NCBI RefSeq assembly: GCF_001279525.1 | Contig: NZ_LGDY01000090.1 | Span: 83,378-147,377 of the forward strand | Length of the DNA stretch: 64,000 nucleotides | Direction: 5' to 3' | From: Nocardia sp. NRRL S-836 | GTDB lineage: Bacteria > Actinomycetota > Actinomycetes > Mycobacteriales > Pseudonocardiaceae | Part shown: piece after piece, positions 36,896 to 45,810 of the stretch | How the letters are laid out: each line of letters opens with the position of its first letter | Position numbering within the stretch: the first letter of the stretch is position 1 | Position numbers and translations under genes: made by a program | Notes under the pieces: model-generated | Database searches by the model: none | What the model saw: the letters and a program-made list of their open reading frames with translations, nothing else | Told to the model about the DNA's origin: nothing

Positions 36896-38986
36896 CTAAC
36901 CGGCGTCCGCTGAGAGCAGCGCTGCCAGCCGCTTCCTCAGCTGAGGTGCGTGGTGGTCACCGCGTTCTTCGAGGAGCACGAGCGCTTCGCGCCAGCGGGC
37001 GATCGCCTGCTCGACATCACCCGTGAACCTGAGTGAGTCGCCGAACTCTTTCAGCAGCAGAGCTTGGATCCTCGGTGCTTCGTGCTCACTCTCGGCCGCC
37101 AACGCACCGTCACACGGCTCTACTGCTTTTGCGCCTTTCCCAACCATCTTCCTGGCGCCCGCCATCGGGCGGGCCTCAGCACCGCTGTCATCGGAGTGCT
37201 CCGGCAGTGCGCGGCTGGACTCCGCGTGCTGCCCCGCTTCTCGGTGGTCTCCGAGTCCGGCGTGGACCCCGCTCAGGCAGAAGTCGATGAGGCTCGGCAG
37301 ATACCCCTCCCAGCCGGTGATCAGCAGTCGCGCAGCCTCCAGGTGCCCACGGGCCTCGTTCAGCCCGTCCCGCTGCAGGCTGCCCCACCCGAGTTGGCAC
37401 AGCACCTTGGCCTGCATCAGCGGGTCTCGCAGCTCACGGGCGATTTTCAGCGCGAGGTCGAAGACGTTGACCGACCGGTCCCACCACTTGGTCCACCGGT
37501 ACAGCTGACCGAGGCGCTGCAGCAACCAGCACTCGGTCTGCCGGTCTCCGAGGGCACGGGCCGCGGCAAGGCCTCGCAGGCACATCTCCCGTGCGCCGTC
37601 CCTGTGCCCTGCCATCGCCAGCAAGCCGGTGGAGATGTCCCCCATCATCACGGTGGCCACGTGGTAGCCGTGGTGCGCCGCTGCACGGACAGCGGCGATC
37701 GCGTTCACGGACTCGGCTGTGGCCCATGTCCACGCATCCGTCGCCTTGGCGAAGATGAGCTCCGGCTCAGCTCCGGTGACCAGGCTGAAGCGCTCGTGGT
37801 AGACCGTCAGACCGGGGTGGAGCACGCGGTACGCACTCCTGGCGTGGTGGGCGTACCACTCGATCAGCCGGCGGCGCGCCTCTTCCCGGTCGTTGTCGTG
37901 CTCGGCGAGGTCTGCCGCATATGCGCGCAACAGGTCGTGGCAGGTGTAGCGCCCATGGTCAGCGACCTCGATCAGGTGCTGGTCGGCCAGATCTGCCAGC
38001 AGTCGTCGCGCGTCCGAAAGCTTCGCACCGCAAACGGCGGCGGCCGCGTGCGCACCGATCTCCGGCGCCGGGTGCAGCCCGAGCCTGCGGAACATCAGCT
38101 GCTGATCGGGCGGGAGCTTGCCGTACGACCACTCGAACACCGTCCGCACCTTGCTGTCCTCGTCCGCGGGAATGCTCAGCGCGTCCCACCGGTGGTGTTC
38201 GGCGGCAAGCTCGCCCACCAGCTCGGTGATCGTCAGGTCGGGATGCGTCGCGATCCGCCCGGCCGCCACTTTGATCGCCAGCGGGAGCCTCGCGCACGCC
38301 CGGACCAGCTCCGCCAGAACCTCGGGTTCGGGCTGTTGGTCGAGCATGGCGACGACCAGTCCCTCCGCTTCGCGCTCGTCGAACAACGGAAGCTGAATCC
38401 GGAGAGCACCGTCATTGGCTTGCAGCCCTTTCAGGTCCGCACGGCTGGTCACCACCACGCGACTCGGCCCGTTCAGGAGCAGCGGGCGCACCTGCGTGAC
38501 ATCGGTGACGTTGTCCAGCACGACCAGTACGCGCCGCCCGGCCAGCTCCGACCGGTACAGAGCGGCTCTGTCGACCTCGCTGGGAAGGATTCGCTCCGGA
38601 TGGACGCCGAGCGCGCCGAGGAAGCTCGCCAGCAGGTCGTCCGGCGTCGGTGGCGTGCCGGGACCATAACCACGCAGGTTCGCGTACAGCGTGCCGTCCG
38701 GAAAGTGCTCCTGGACCTGCTGAGCCCACCTGACGACCAGCGCCGTCTTGCCGACGCCGGCCGTACCGACCACTGCGGCGACCGTCGGGGCCCCGTCGTT
38801 CAGCAGCCCTCCCAGAGCCGCGAGGTACTCGGACCTGCCGATGAAGCCAGGTGGGGCGTACGGCAGCTGCCTCGGCACCAACAGCGATGCCCCAGAATTG
38901 ATCGACACTTGGCCGATCTGGTCGGCCTGCACGGCGCTGCCGTGAACCGTATCGATCTCGCTACGCGTGCACCGACTGCAGCTCAT
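36896..38986 (-). CDS. STAND-class NTPase, NB-ARC plus tetratricopeptide-like repeats
   Basis: A 696-residue protein with the AfsR-like architecture but no N-terminal DNA-binding domain. Residues 13-30 hold a short VHGSAVQADQIGQVSIN motif seen at the start of many actinobacterial conflict and regulatory NTPases. The NB-ARC domain follows, with Walker A GTAGVGKT at 74-81, Walker B VLVVLDN around 153-159, and the GLPL-like loop LPLAIKVAAGR. Winged-helix and TPR-like helical repeats occupy the C-terminal 350 residues (for example ALGDRQTECWLLQRLGQLY). It probably senses a signal and oligomerises on ATP binding. It is placed between menG and menJ, in the same direction with gaps of about 37 bp. 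The target is unknown. Confidence 0.8.
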   Translation of the reverse strand: MSCSRCTRSEIDTVHGSAVQADQIGQVSINSGASLLVPRQLPYAPPGFIGRSEYLAALGGLLNDGAPTVAAVVGTAGVGKTALVVRWAQQVQEHFPDGTLYANLRGYGPGTPPTPDDLLASFLGALGVHPERILPSEVDRAALYRSELAGRRVLVVLDNVTDVTQVRPLLLNGPSRVVVTSRADLKGLQANDGALRIQLPLFDEREAEGLVVAMLDQQPEPEVLAELVRACARLPLAIKVAAGRIATHPDLTITELVGELAAEHHRWDALSIPADEDSKVRTVFEWSYGKLPPDQQLMFRRLGLHPAPEIGAHAAAAVCGAKLSDARRLLADLADQHLIEVADHGRYTCHDLLRAYAADLAEHDNDREEARRRLIEWYAHHARSAYRVLHPGLTVYHERFSLVTGAEPELIFAKATDAWTWATAESVNAIAAVRAAAHHGYHVATVMMGDISTGLLAMAGHRDGAREMCLRGLAAARALGDRQTECWLLQRLGQLYRWTKWWDRSVNVFDLALKIARELRDPLMQAKVLCQLGWGSLQRDGLNEARGHLEAARLLITGWEGYLPSLIDFCLSGVHAGLGDHREAGQHAESSRALPEHSDDSGAEARPMAGARKMVGKGAKAVEPCDGALAAESEHEAPRIQALLLKEFGDSLRFTGDVEQAIARWREALVLLEERGDHHAPQLRKRLAALLSADAG

Positions 38987-39023
38987 CCGGCAGAGTGTGC
39001 CGGAGGATTTCGTTCGGTTCCAA

Positions 39024-39740
39024 CTATTCTGCCTGATCAGGACTGCTCGACGGCTCCGGTTTCGTCGCGCGGTGCAGGGCGACCATGCCGCCGGTCAGGT
39101 TGAACCAGGCGACGTCCTCCCAGCCGGCCTTCGCGATCAGCTCGGCGAGCGTGCGCTGGTCCGGCCACGCCGCCATCGACTCCGACAGGTAGGAGTAGGC
39201 GGCCGGGTTCGAGGACACGAAGCGCGCCACCAGCGGCAGCAGCTTCAGCAGGTAGCGCATGTAGACGAAGCGGAACGGCTTCCACACCGGGGTGGAGACC
39301 TCGCAGATCACCATGCGGCCGCCGGGCTTGGTGACGCGGGCCATCTCCCGCAGGGCGACGACGGTGTCGTTGAAGTTCCGGATGCCGAACGACACCGTCA
39401 CGGCGTCGAAGGAGTTGTCGCGGAACGGCAGGCGCAGGGCGTCGGCGGCGACCTTGGGGACGCGGCGGTGGGCGCCGGAGGCGAGCATGCCGACGGAGAA
39501 GTCCGCGGCCACGCACCAGGCGCCGGAGGCGGCGTACTCGACTGTGGACACGGCGGTGCCCGCGGCGAGGTCGAGGACCCTCTCGCCGGGGCGGGCGTCG
39601 AGCACGCGCCGGCTCCACTCCCGCCAGCGGCGGTCGAAGCCCAGCGTCATGACCGAGTTCGTGCGGTCGTAGCCCTTGGCCACGCCGTCGAACATCTCGG
39701 CGACCTCGCGGGGGTTCTTGTCCAAACCTGCTCGCGACAT
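39024..39740 (-). CDS. menG: Demethylmenaquinone methyltransferase
   Basis: A 238-residue SAM-dependent methyltransferase performing the last ring step of menaquinone synthesis. The UbiE/MenG signatures are [20 protein letters not shown] (substrate side) and the SAM loop [12 protein letters not shown], with [23 protein letters not shown] before the post-motif region. ATG 39740. It lies 36 bp after a glycosyltransferase gene on the same strand, an arrangement resembling the mycobacterial pimB/mgtA-menH region. Confidence 0.92.
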   Translation of the reverse strand: MSRAGLDKNPREVAEMFDGVAKGYDRTNSVMTLGFDRRWREWSRRVLDARPGERVLDLAAGTAVSTVEYAASGAWCVAADFSVGMLASGAHRRVPKVAADALRLPFRDNSFDAVTVSFGIRNFNDTVVALREMARVTKPGGRMVICEVSTPVWKPFRFVYMRYLLKLLPLVARFVSSNPAAYSYLSESMAAWPDQRTLAELIAKAGWEDVAWFNLTGGMVALHRATKPEPSSSPDQAE

Positions 39741-39776
39741 GCCTTGAAGACTAGGTCAGTGCCGCTGAGAGGCCCA

Positions 39777-40874
39777 CTAGGGCACCCGCAGAGCGGTCAG
39801 CATGCCGTCCACGGCCGCCTGCCACGGGTACTCCTCGGCACGGGCGCGGGCGGCCTCGCGCGAGCCGGAGGCGAGCAGCCGTTCGGCGGCGGTGGCGAAG
39901 GCGTGGGCGTGGTCGTCGACGGCGGCGCCGCACGACGGCTGGACGATCTCCTTCAGCGCGCTGCTCTGGCTCACCACGACCGGCGTGCCGCTCGCGAGCG
40001 CCTCCAGTGCCGCGAGCCCGAACGTCTCGTGCGGGCCGGGCGCCAGCGACAGGTCGGCCGACGCCAGCAGCGAGGCGACGTCCATCCGCGACTTCACGAA
40101 GCCGAGGAACGTCACCGGCAGGCCGGCCGCGCGCTTCTCCAAAGAGGACCTGCGCGGGCCGTCGCCGGCGATCACGAGGTGCGCGGAGTGACCCTGCTCG
40201 TGCAGCTCGGCCAGCGTGTCGACGGAGCGTTCCACGTGCTTCTCCGGCGACAACCGGCCACAGTGGACCAGCAGGTTCTCCTTGCCGCGCAACAGGTCTC
40301 GCCGCAGGTCCGCCGAGTGCCGCGACGGGCTGAACGTCGCGAGGTCGACACCGAGCGGCACCTGGGTGACGTTGCGGGCGCCGATCCGGTCGAACTCCTC
40401 GCGCGCGAACCCGGTCGTGCAGACGACCGTGTCGTACGAGTTCGCCATGCGGCGGTTCGCCCAGTCGGCGCCCCTGACCGCGGGCGACTCGGGCAGCACG
40501 AACCGCAGCAGCCGGTCGAGGCGTTCGTGGGAGATCACGACGCTCGGGATGCCCCGTTCGCCGGCCCACGCGCCCATGCCGCGCAGCGTCAGCCGGTCGG
40601 AGACCTCCAGCCGGTCGGGCTTGACCTTCTCCATCAACGCCTTGACCCGCCACGGGTCCACGACGCGGTAGCCGCCGGTGTACGGGATCTTGACGGCGGG
40701 CATGGTGATGCGCCGCACGCCGTTCTCCAGCACCTCGTCGGCCCGGTGGTCGCCCGGCACGACGAGGACGACCTCGTGGCCCGACTGCACGTAGCCGGCG
40801 CCGAGGTGGTGCAGTGCCGTGCGGAGTCCGCCCGACCGTGGTCCGTAGAAGTTGGCTAGCTGAACGATCCTCAA
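39777..40874 (-). CDS. GT4-family glycosyltransferase
   Basis: A 365-residue retaining glycosyltransferase with two Rossmann domains. The N-terminal acceptor domain starts [18 protein letters not shown]. The donor domain carries [28 protein letters not shown] and the EX7E region [22 protein letters not shown]. The start is the TTG at 40874, overlapping the mgtA stop by 4 bp. By family and neighbour it is likely to use GDP-mannose or a similar donor in lipid or glycan synthesis. The acceptor is not predictable. Confidence 0.85.
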   Translation of the reverse strand: MRIVQLANFYGPRSGGLRTALHHLGAGYVQSGHEVVLVVPGDHRADEVLENGVRRITMPAVKIPYTGGYRVVDPWRVKALMEKVKPDRLEVSDRLTLRGMGAWAGERGIPSVVISHERLDRLLRFVLPESPAVRGADWANRRMANSYDTVVCTTGFAREEFDRIGARNVTQVPLGVDLATFSPSRHSADLRRDLLRGKENLLVHCGRLSPEKHVERSVDTLAELHEQGHSAHLVIAGDGPRRSSLEKRAAGLPVTFLGFVKSRMDVASLLASADLSLAPGPHETFGLAALEALASGTPVVVSQSSALKEIVQPSCGAAVDDHAHAFATAAERLLASGSREAARARAEEYPWQAAVDGMLTALRVP

Positions 40875-41944
40875 GCGGCCGCCTGGTGAGTGAGTCCGAT
40901 GACCGCAGCGTAGTGGCCCAGCAGCTCGTCGCAGATCGCAGGCCAGGTGCGGGTGAGCACCGACTTGCGCGCGGCGAGGCCGAACCTCTTGCGCAGCAGC
41001 GGGTCGCGCAGCAGTTCGACGTACCGCGCGATGTCGTCGGAGAACAGGTACCCGGTCCGGCCGTGCGCAACCAGGTCGCGCGGGCCGCCCGCGTTCGGGG
41101 CGAGGACCGGCAGACCGGTGGCGAGCGCCTCCTGGACGGCCTGGCAGAAGGTCTCGTGCGGTCCTGTGTGCACGAAGACGTCCAACGACGCGTATGCCTC
41201 GGCCAGCGCGGCACCGGTGCGGAAGCCGAGGAACTCCGCGTTCGGCAGGTCCTTCTCCAGCTGCTCGCGGTCCGGCCCGTCGCCGACGACGCGCAGCTTC
41301 ACGCCGGGCATGTCGTGGATCTCCTTGAGCCGGTGGACCTGCTTCTCCGGCGCGAGACGGCCGACGTACCCCACGGTGAGCTGGTCGTTCTGCCGCTGGC
41401 GCGGGTGGAACAGCTCGATGTCGACGCCGCGGCCCCAGCGGTGCACGCGCGGCACGCCGTGCTCCTCCAGCGCCTCGACCGCGGAGCTGGACGGGGCGAG
41501 CGTGCGGTCGGCGAGCGTGTGCAGGCGCTTGGTCCACCGCCACGCGGCGCGCTTGGTGAGGCCGAGGCCGTAGCTGCCGGCGAACCCGGCGACGTCGGTC
41601 TGGTAGACGGCGACGGTCGGCACGTCGAGCTTGCGCGCGGCTCTGAGCCCGTACGCGCCCAGCACGAACGGCGACGCGAGGTGCACCACGTCCGGCTGGA
41701 AGTCGGCCACGGCGTGGAGCACCTTCGGGCTGGGCACGCCGATCGGGAGGCTCGTCACGATCGGCACGTCGACGGCGGGGACTCTCATGACGGGCGTGCC
41801 GTGGATGGAGTCCTCACCGGCGCCGGGGGCGACCACCATGGCCTCGTGGCCTCTGCGGCGCAAGTGCTCCAGGACGCGGAGCACGGAGTTGGTCACCCCG
41901 TTCACCTGGGGCAGGAAGCTCTCGGTCACGATCGCTACGCGCAC
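40871..41944 (-). CDS. mgtA: GT4-family mannosyltransferase, MgtA/PimB-like
   Basis: A 357-residue glycosyltransferase. It opens [20 protein letters not shown], the GT4 loop of GDP-mannose-dependent alpha-mannosyltransferases, and has [42 protein letters not shown] and [29 protein letters not shown]. The GTG at 41944 has a GGTAGG box upstream. Mycobacterial MgtA (Rv0557), next to the menG homologue, mannosylates a glucuronic-acid diacylglycerol; the synteny favours that role here. The precise acceptor remains inferred. Confidence 0.82.
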   Translation of the reverse strand: MRVAIVTESFLPQVNGVTNSVLRVLEHLRRRGHEAMVVAPGAGEDSIHGTPVMRVPAVDVPIVTSLPIGVPSPKVLHAVADFQPDVVHLASPFVLGAYGLRAARKLDVPTVAVYQTDVAGFAGSYGLGLTKRAAWRWTKRLHTLADRTLAPSSSAVEALEEHGVPRVHRWGRGVDIELFHPRQRQNDQLTVGYVGRLAPEKQVHRLKEIHDMPGVKLRVVGDGPDREQLEKDLPNAEFLGFRTGAALAEAYASLDVFVHTGPHETFCQAVQEALATGLPVLAPNAGGPRDLVAHGRTGYLFSDDIARYVELLRDPLLRKRFGLAARKSVLTRTWPAICDELLGHYAAVIGLTHQAAA

Positions 41945-42037
41945 AGAACCTACCTTGTAGTGCTGGTGTGAAGTCCGCGTGACGCGAAATTTGACGCGGT
42001 CAGAACACCTCACGTCGTGGCCAGGTGATCGTCGTTT

Positions 42038-42071
42038 GGTCATCTGACGGTCGTGTTCCGGTCATCCGACG
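42038..42071. promoter_or_regulatory. Direct repeat in the mgtA/IMPase divergent region
   Basis: GGTCATCTGACG (42038-42049) and GGTCATCCGACG (42060-42071) are spaced 22 bp apart, two helical turns, immediately before the 42090 start. They could be a tandem activator or repressor site. No regulator is indicated. Confidence 0.3.
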
Positions 42072-42089
42072 CGGTGAGACTAAGCCAGC

Positions 42090-42926
42090 ATGACCGTCTT
42101 GTCGTCCCGTCCCGCGCATCCAGTCGACCCCGGACTGGTGTCGATAGCGCTGGAAGTGGCCGGTCGCCTCGCGAACGACGCCTCGGACGTCATCATGGCC
42201 ACAGCCGGCCGCGGCGTGCGTCCCGACTCCGACGAGTCGCCGTTCGACTGGGTCACCGACACCGACCGCACTCTCGAACGCCACACCCGACGCGTGCTCA
42301 CCGCTGAGTTCCCGTCCATTCCGGTCTTCTGTGAAAACTCCGACGTCGACGTCCCCGGCGACTCGGAGTTCCGCTGGGTGGTCGACCCGGTCGACGGCAC
42401 CGCCAACTACACGGCCGGCATGCCCTGGTGCGCCTACAGCCTGGCGCTCGTGGACAGGTGGGGCCCGGTAGTCGGTGTGGTCGCCGATCCGTACCGGGCG
42501 CAAATCTACGCTGCCGCCCGAGGCCGCGGCATGCGTGCCAACGGCACGCCCGTGCGCCTCTCCGAACGCCAGGGCGACTCGCTGGTCGTGTGCACCGAGA
42601 TGACCCGCACGGGCCCGTGGGCGGGCATGGGCGAGTTCATCTCCACGGCGGCGACAGCGGGCACGGGCGTGCGCGTGCTGGGCTCGAAGTGCCTGGCCGT
42701 GGCCCAGGTGGCACTCGGCCATGTCGCCGCCGCCGTGCTGCACGGCTACCACGAGTGGGACGTCGCCGGCGCCGTGTCGCTCGCCGTCGAGTCCGGCGCC
42801 GTCGTACTGGACCGCCGCGGCGAGGGCGCCCAGCTGCCGGCGGACGGCCTGCTCGTGGCAGCACCGGACGCCGCGGACGAGGTCCTCGGCTGGTGGCAGT
42901 CGGCGTTGAACGGTCAACTGAGCTGA
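42090..42926 (+). CDS. Inositol monophosphatase-family phosphatase
   Basis: A 278-residue member of the Mg2+-dependent IMPase/FBPase/HisN superfamily. Metal ligands lie in FDWVTDTD (about 52-59), the Glu near residue 82, DPVDGTANY (99-107) and the late EWDVAGAVSLAVE motif. It would dephosphorylate inositol-1-phosphate or another small phosphate such as histidinol phosphate or PAP. It is divergent from mgtA, and inositol is the head group of mannosylated phosphoinositides, so an inositol role is attractive but unproven. ATG 42090. Confidence 0.85.
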   Translation: MTVLSSRPAHPVDPGLVSIALEVAGRLANDASDVIMATAGRGVRPDSDESPFDWVTDTDRTLERHTRRVLTAEFPSIPVFCENSDVDVPGDSEFRWVVDPVDGTANYTAGMPWCAYSLALVDRWGPVVGVVADPYRAQIYAAARGRGMRANGTPVRLSERQGDSLVVCTEMTRTGPWAGMGEFISTAATAGTGVRVLGSKCLAVAQVALGHVAAAVLHGYHEWDVAGAVSLAVESGAVVLDRRGEGAQLPADGLLVAAPDAADEVLGWWQSALNGQLS

Positions 42927-43552
42927 GGCAACTGCCGCTCGAGGACCTCGAGGTGCGTGCGCGCCTCGTCGAGCTCCGGGTGGTCGAACATCTGCAGCGC
43001 GACCCGCCCCACCTCGTTCTCGAACTGGTGGAAGTCGTGCGCGGCCCGCAGCAGCCGCTGGTAGACGGGGTGCTGCCGGTCGACCGCGCCCAGCGCCCTG
43101 CCGAGCTGCGCGATGCCGCGGACGTCGTCGAGCTCCTTGGCCAGCTGCCCGCTGATCCGCTGCAGCCACTCCTTGGCCGGCGAGTTCGGCACGGTCTGCA
43201 CCGCCGCGGCGACCCTGCGCGTGCTCTCCGCGCACCGTTCGACCAGCTCGGACCACATGTCGTAGGGCCGCTGCGGGATCGGCGGGTGAACCGGGAGGTA
43301 GGGCCTCGGCACCTTCGGCCGCATCGAGTGGCGGAGAGCGCCGACGCCGGTACCGATCACCGCGCCGGGCAGCGCGCCGAAGAGGCACGCGAAGATCAGG
43401 ATCGCTACCGCGCGGACGAGGAACGACGGCGAGGACTCGGACGGGATCGCCACGTCGATGATCGTGACGAAGGCGCCGACGAGCAGGGTGCCGATGGCGG
43501 CACCCCAGAGCGCTGAACGGATCACGACCCCCATGACCGGTGATCGTGCCAC
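42914..43552 (-). CDS. Uncharacterised membrane protein with helical cytoplasmic tail
   Basis: A 212-residue protein. Two hydrophobic segments lie at about residues 8-35 and 44-72 (LVRAVAILIFACLFGALPGAV), separated by a short polar loop. A 130-residue hydrophilic, helix-rich tail follows, with Arg/Glu pairs (LVERCAESTRRVAAAVQ, LERQLPQLS). No domain recognised. The start is ATG 43552, or an ATG six codons later. The 3' end overlaps the convergent phosphatase gene by 13 bp. Confidence 0.65.
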   Translation of the reverse strand: MARSPVMGVVIRSALWGAAIGTLLVGAFVTIIDVAIPSESSPSFLVRAVAILIFACLFGALPGAVIGTGVGALRHSMRPKVPRPYLPVHPPIPQRPYDMWSELVERCAESTRRVAAAVQTVPNSPAKEWLQRISGQLAKELDDVRGIAQLGRALGAVDRQHPVYQRLLRAAHDFHQFENEVGRVALQMFDHPELDEARTHLEVLERQLPQLS

Positions 43553-43653
43553 GTTCGGGGCGCGTTCGTCGGCCGTCTGGAGTCACGGGTCGCGCATCAT
43601 CGGTGCTATAGTTCTTCTTGTCGGTTCCAGTAGGAGCCGGAAGTGAACCCGGT

Positions 43654-44220
43654 TCACCGTCCGGACGGTCGGTTGCCGGGTTTCGCGTTTTCTGGACACT
43701 GGTCGAGCTTCACCACGGTGTCCACCATCGGCTGGACGCGCCGGAGCCAGTCGCCACCCGCTCCGAAGCACCACGCGAGTGCGTCGCTCGCCCACAGCAA
43801 CGGGTCCTCCGCGGGCCGCAGGTGCTCGTAGGTGAACGGATCGGCCACCTTCTCCAGCACCGCTGCCAGCGTCTGCCGGTCGCGAACGTCCTGATGGGCG
43901 CAGCTCTCGATCGCCAGCCGGGACACGCCGAGCTCCTGCAGCCAGGTCGCGGCAGCGGACAGGCAGAGCTGGCGGGCGCGCACGTCGTCCGAGTCACGCA
44001 CTGTCCACACACCGGCCCGCAGGCCCAGCTCGCACAGCCGGGAGACCAGCTCCCGCCTGCGCGAGTCGCTCTCCTTCTTGAAGTGCACCCGGCGTTGACC
44101 GGGCTTCACCAGCCGGCGCAACCCCGACCGGATGGTGTCCAGGTCACGCGGTCGAACGAACACCGCTACGACCAGGTAGGTCGTGCCTCGACGCGACTCG
44201 TCGAGAAATCCGTGCCACAT
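43654..44220 (-). CDS. DUF3800-like protein (predicted RNase H-fold)
   Basis: A 188-residue protein. It begins WHGFLDESRRGTTYLVVAVFV; the F-x-DES strand followed by a second strand is the hallmark of DUF3800, a family with an RNase H-like fold often found near mobile or defence genes. HFKKESDSRRREL (about 54-66) supplies further charged residues. The C-terminal part (YEHLRPAEDPLLWASDALAW) carries the Asp that would complete the acidic site. The start ATG 44220 abuts a 12-bp palindrome. A longer frame toward 45060 overlaps paaE and is rejected. The family match is from motif reading only. Confidence 0.6.
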   Translation of the reverse strand: MWHGFLDESRRGTTYLVVAVFVRPRDLDTIRSGLRRLVKPGQRRVHFKKESDSRRRELVSRLCELGLRAGVWTVRDSDDVRARQLCLSAAATWLQELGVSRLAIESCAHQDVRDRQTLAAVLEKVADPFTYEHLRPAEDPLLWASDALAWCFGAGGDWLRRVQPMVDTVVKLDQCPENAKPGNRPSGR

Positions 44221-44221
44221 G

Positions 44222-44233
44222 GACCATATGGTC
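44222..44233. promoter_or_regulatory. Perfect 12-bp palindrome directly before the DUF3800-like start
   Basis: GACCATATGGTC at 44222-44233 ends 2 bp before the start codon of the gene transcribed leftwards. It could be an operator over a leaderless promoter. No partner regulator is adjacent. Confidence 0.4.
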
Positions 44234-44258
44234 TCAAAGGAGTAACGGGCTACTCCGG

Positions 44259-45314
44259 TCAGGCGTCGAAGTCGACCGTCACGCGCTCGCTCGTCGGCAG
44301 CGCCTGGCACGTCAGCACGAACCCGGCCGCCACCTCGGACTCGTCGAGGGCGTAGTTCCGCCGCATCTCGACGCTGCCGTCGGTCACCAGCGCACGGCAT
44401 GTGCCGCACACACCGCCCTTGCACGCGAACGGCAGGTCGGCGCGCACGCGCTGGGCGGCGTCGAGGATCGGCTCGTCGGCGGGCAGGGGCAGGGTGGTGG
44501 ACTTGCCGTCGAGCACGACCGTGACCGACGACGCCGACTCCAGCACGGCCTCGGCGCGGCGGGGCGGTGGTGGGGGCTCGTCCACGTAGAACAGCTCGTG
44601 GTGGACGTGAGCAGGGTCGGCGCCGCGGGAGCGCAGCACGGTGGTCGCGTCCTGGACCATCTCGTACGGCCCGCAGAGCCACCACTCGTCGATGCCGTCG
44701 AACGGCACGACGGTGTCGAACAGCGCGGAGAGCTTCTCGGCGTTCAGGCGGCCGGTGAAGAGCTCGACGTCGCGTGGTTCGCGGGAGAGGACGTGGATGA
44801 GCTGCAGCGTCGCCGGGTAGCGGTCCTTCAGGTCGGCGAGCTCGTCGGCGAACATGACCGTGTTCGTGCTGCGGTTGCCGTACAGGAGGGTCACGCGGGC
44901 GCCGGTCGCGAGGACGGTCGAGGCGATCGACAGGGCCGGGGTGATGCCGGAGCCGGCGACGACGAAGCCGTGGTGGGTGCCGGTGCCGGTCGGGGTGAAC
45001 TTGCCCAGCGGCGGCAGGACCTCGACCACGTCGCCGACCGCGAGCCGGTCGACCAGCCACGACGAGAACCGGCCGCCGTCGACGCGGCGGACGCCGATGC
45101 GCGGGGCGGCCCCGGCGGGGGCGCAGATCGAGTAGGAGCGGCGTTCGTCGCCCTGGCGCAGGGTCAGGTACTGGCCGGCCGCGAACGCGAACTCCTCCGC
45201 GAGATCGGCGGGCACGTCGAACGTCACGGCCGCGGCGTCGTCGCAGAGGCGGTCGACGCGGGCGACCGTCAGCTTGTGGAAGGCCGCCCTCCGCTTCGCG
45301 GTGCTGGAGGTCAA
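44259..45314 (-). CDS. paaE: Phenylacetyl-CoA 1,2-epoxidase reductase subunit
   Basis: A 351-residue reductase that feeds NADPH electrons to the PaaA diiron site. The N-terminal ferredoxin-reductase domain has the FAD motif RRSYSICAP and the NAD(P) motif GFVVAGSGITPALSI, then WWLCGPYEMVQD. The C-terminal plant-type [2Fe-2S] domain holds CKGGVCGTC and a final C in LTCQALP. It is the last gene of paaABCDE, 1 bp after paaD. The operon starts aerobic phenylacetate breakdown. Confidence 0.94.
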   Translation of the reverse strand: MTSSTAKRRAAFHKLTVARVDRLCDDAAAVTFDVPADLAEEFAFAAGQYLTLRQGDERRSYSICAPAGAAPRIGVRRVDGGRFSSWLVDRLAVGDVVEVLPPLGKFTPTGTGTHHGFVVAGSGITPALSIASTVLATGARVTLLYGNRSTNTVMFADELADLKDRYPATLQLIHVLSREPRDVELFTGRLNAEKLSALFDTVVPFDGIDEWWLCGPYEMVQDATTVLRSRGADPAHVHHELFYVDEPPPPPRRAEAVLESASSVTVVLDGKSTTLPLPADEPILDAAQRVRADLPFACKGGVCGTCRALVTDGSVEMRRNYALDESEVAAGFVLTCQALPTSERVTVDFDA

Positions 45315-45315
45315 C

Positions 45316-45810
45316 TCAGATCTCCTTGACGTGCTCGAAGGGCTCGGAGCAGGTGTTGCACCGGCGCAGGGCCTTGCAGGCGGTCGAACCGAACCGCGAG
45401 ATCTCGGTGGTGTCCGGCGACCCGCACTGCGGGCACGCCACCCGGCGCGACGGCGGCACGAGGTTCAGCGGCACCGGGCCGGCGACGGACGGGCCGATCC
45501 GCGACGGTGGCGCGATGCCCGCGGAGGCGAGCTTCGAACGGCCCTCGTCGCTGATCCAGTCCGTCGTCCAGGCCGGGGACAGCGACAGCCGCACCTCGAC
45601 CTCCGCGTAGCCCGCGGACAACAGCGAACGGCGCAGGTCGGCGCCCATCTCGTCGATCGCGGGGCAGCCGGAGTAGGTGGGGGTGATGGTGACGACGACG
45701 CGTCCGTCCTCTTCGGACACGTCGCGCAGCACGCCGAGATCGGCCAGCGTGAGGACCGGGAGCTCCGGGTCCCGCACGGCCGACGCGATCTCCAGTGCCG
45801 TTGTCACCAC
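45316..45810 (-). CDS. paaD: Phenylacetate degradation protein PaaD
   Basis: A 164-residue protein related to SufT/MIP18 Fe-S assembly factors, thought to mature the epoxidase. The N-terminal DUF59-like domain includes VRDPELPVLTLADLGVLRDV and TYSGCPAIDEMGADL. A C-terminal zinc-ribbon-like pair, CPQCGS and CNTC, completes it. The start overlaps the paaC stop by 7 bp. Confidence 0.93.
   Translation of the reverse strand: MVTTALEIASAVRDPELPVLTLADLGVLRDVSEEDGRVVVTITPTYSGCPAIDEMGADLRRSLLSAGYAEVEVRLSLSPAWTTDWISDEGRSKLASAGIAPPSRIGPSVAGPVPLNLVPPSRRVACPQCGSPDTTEISRFGSTACKALRRCNTCSEPFEHVKEI

Noticed and set aside
44221..45060. Upstream extension of the DUF3800-like ORF to 45060
   Set aside because: It runs entirely over paaE in another frame and is Arg/Pro-rich; the ATG at 44220 precedes the conserved FLDES motif directly.
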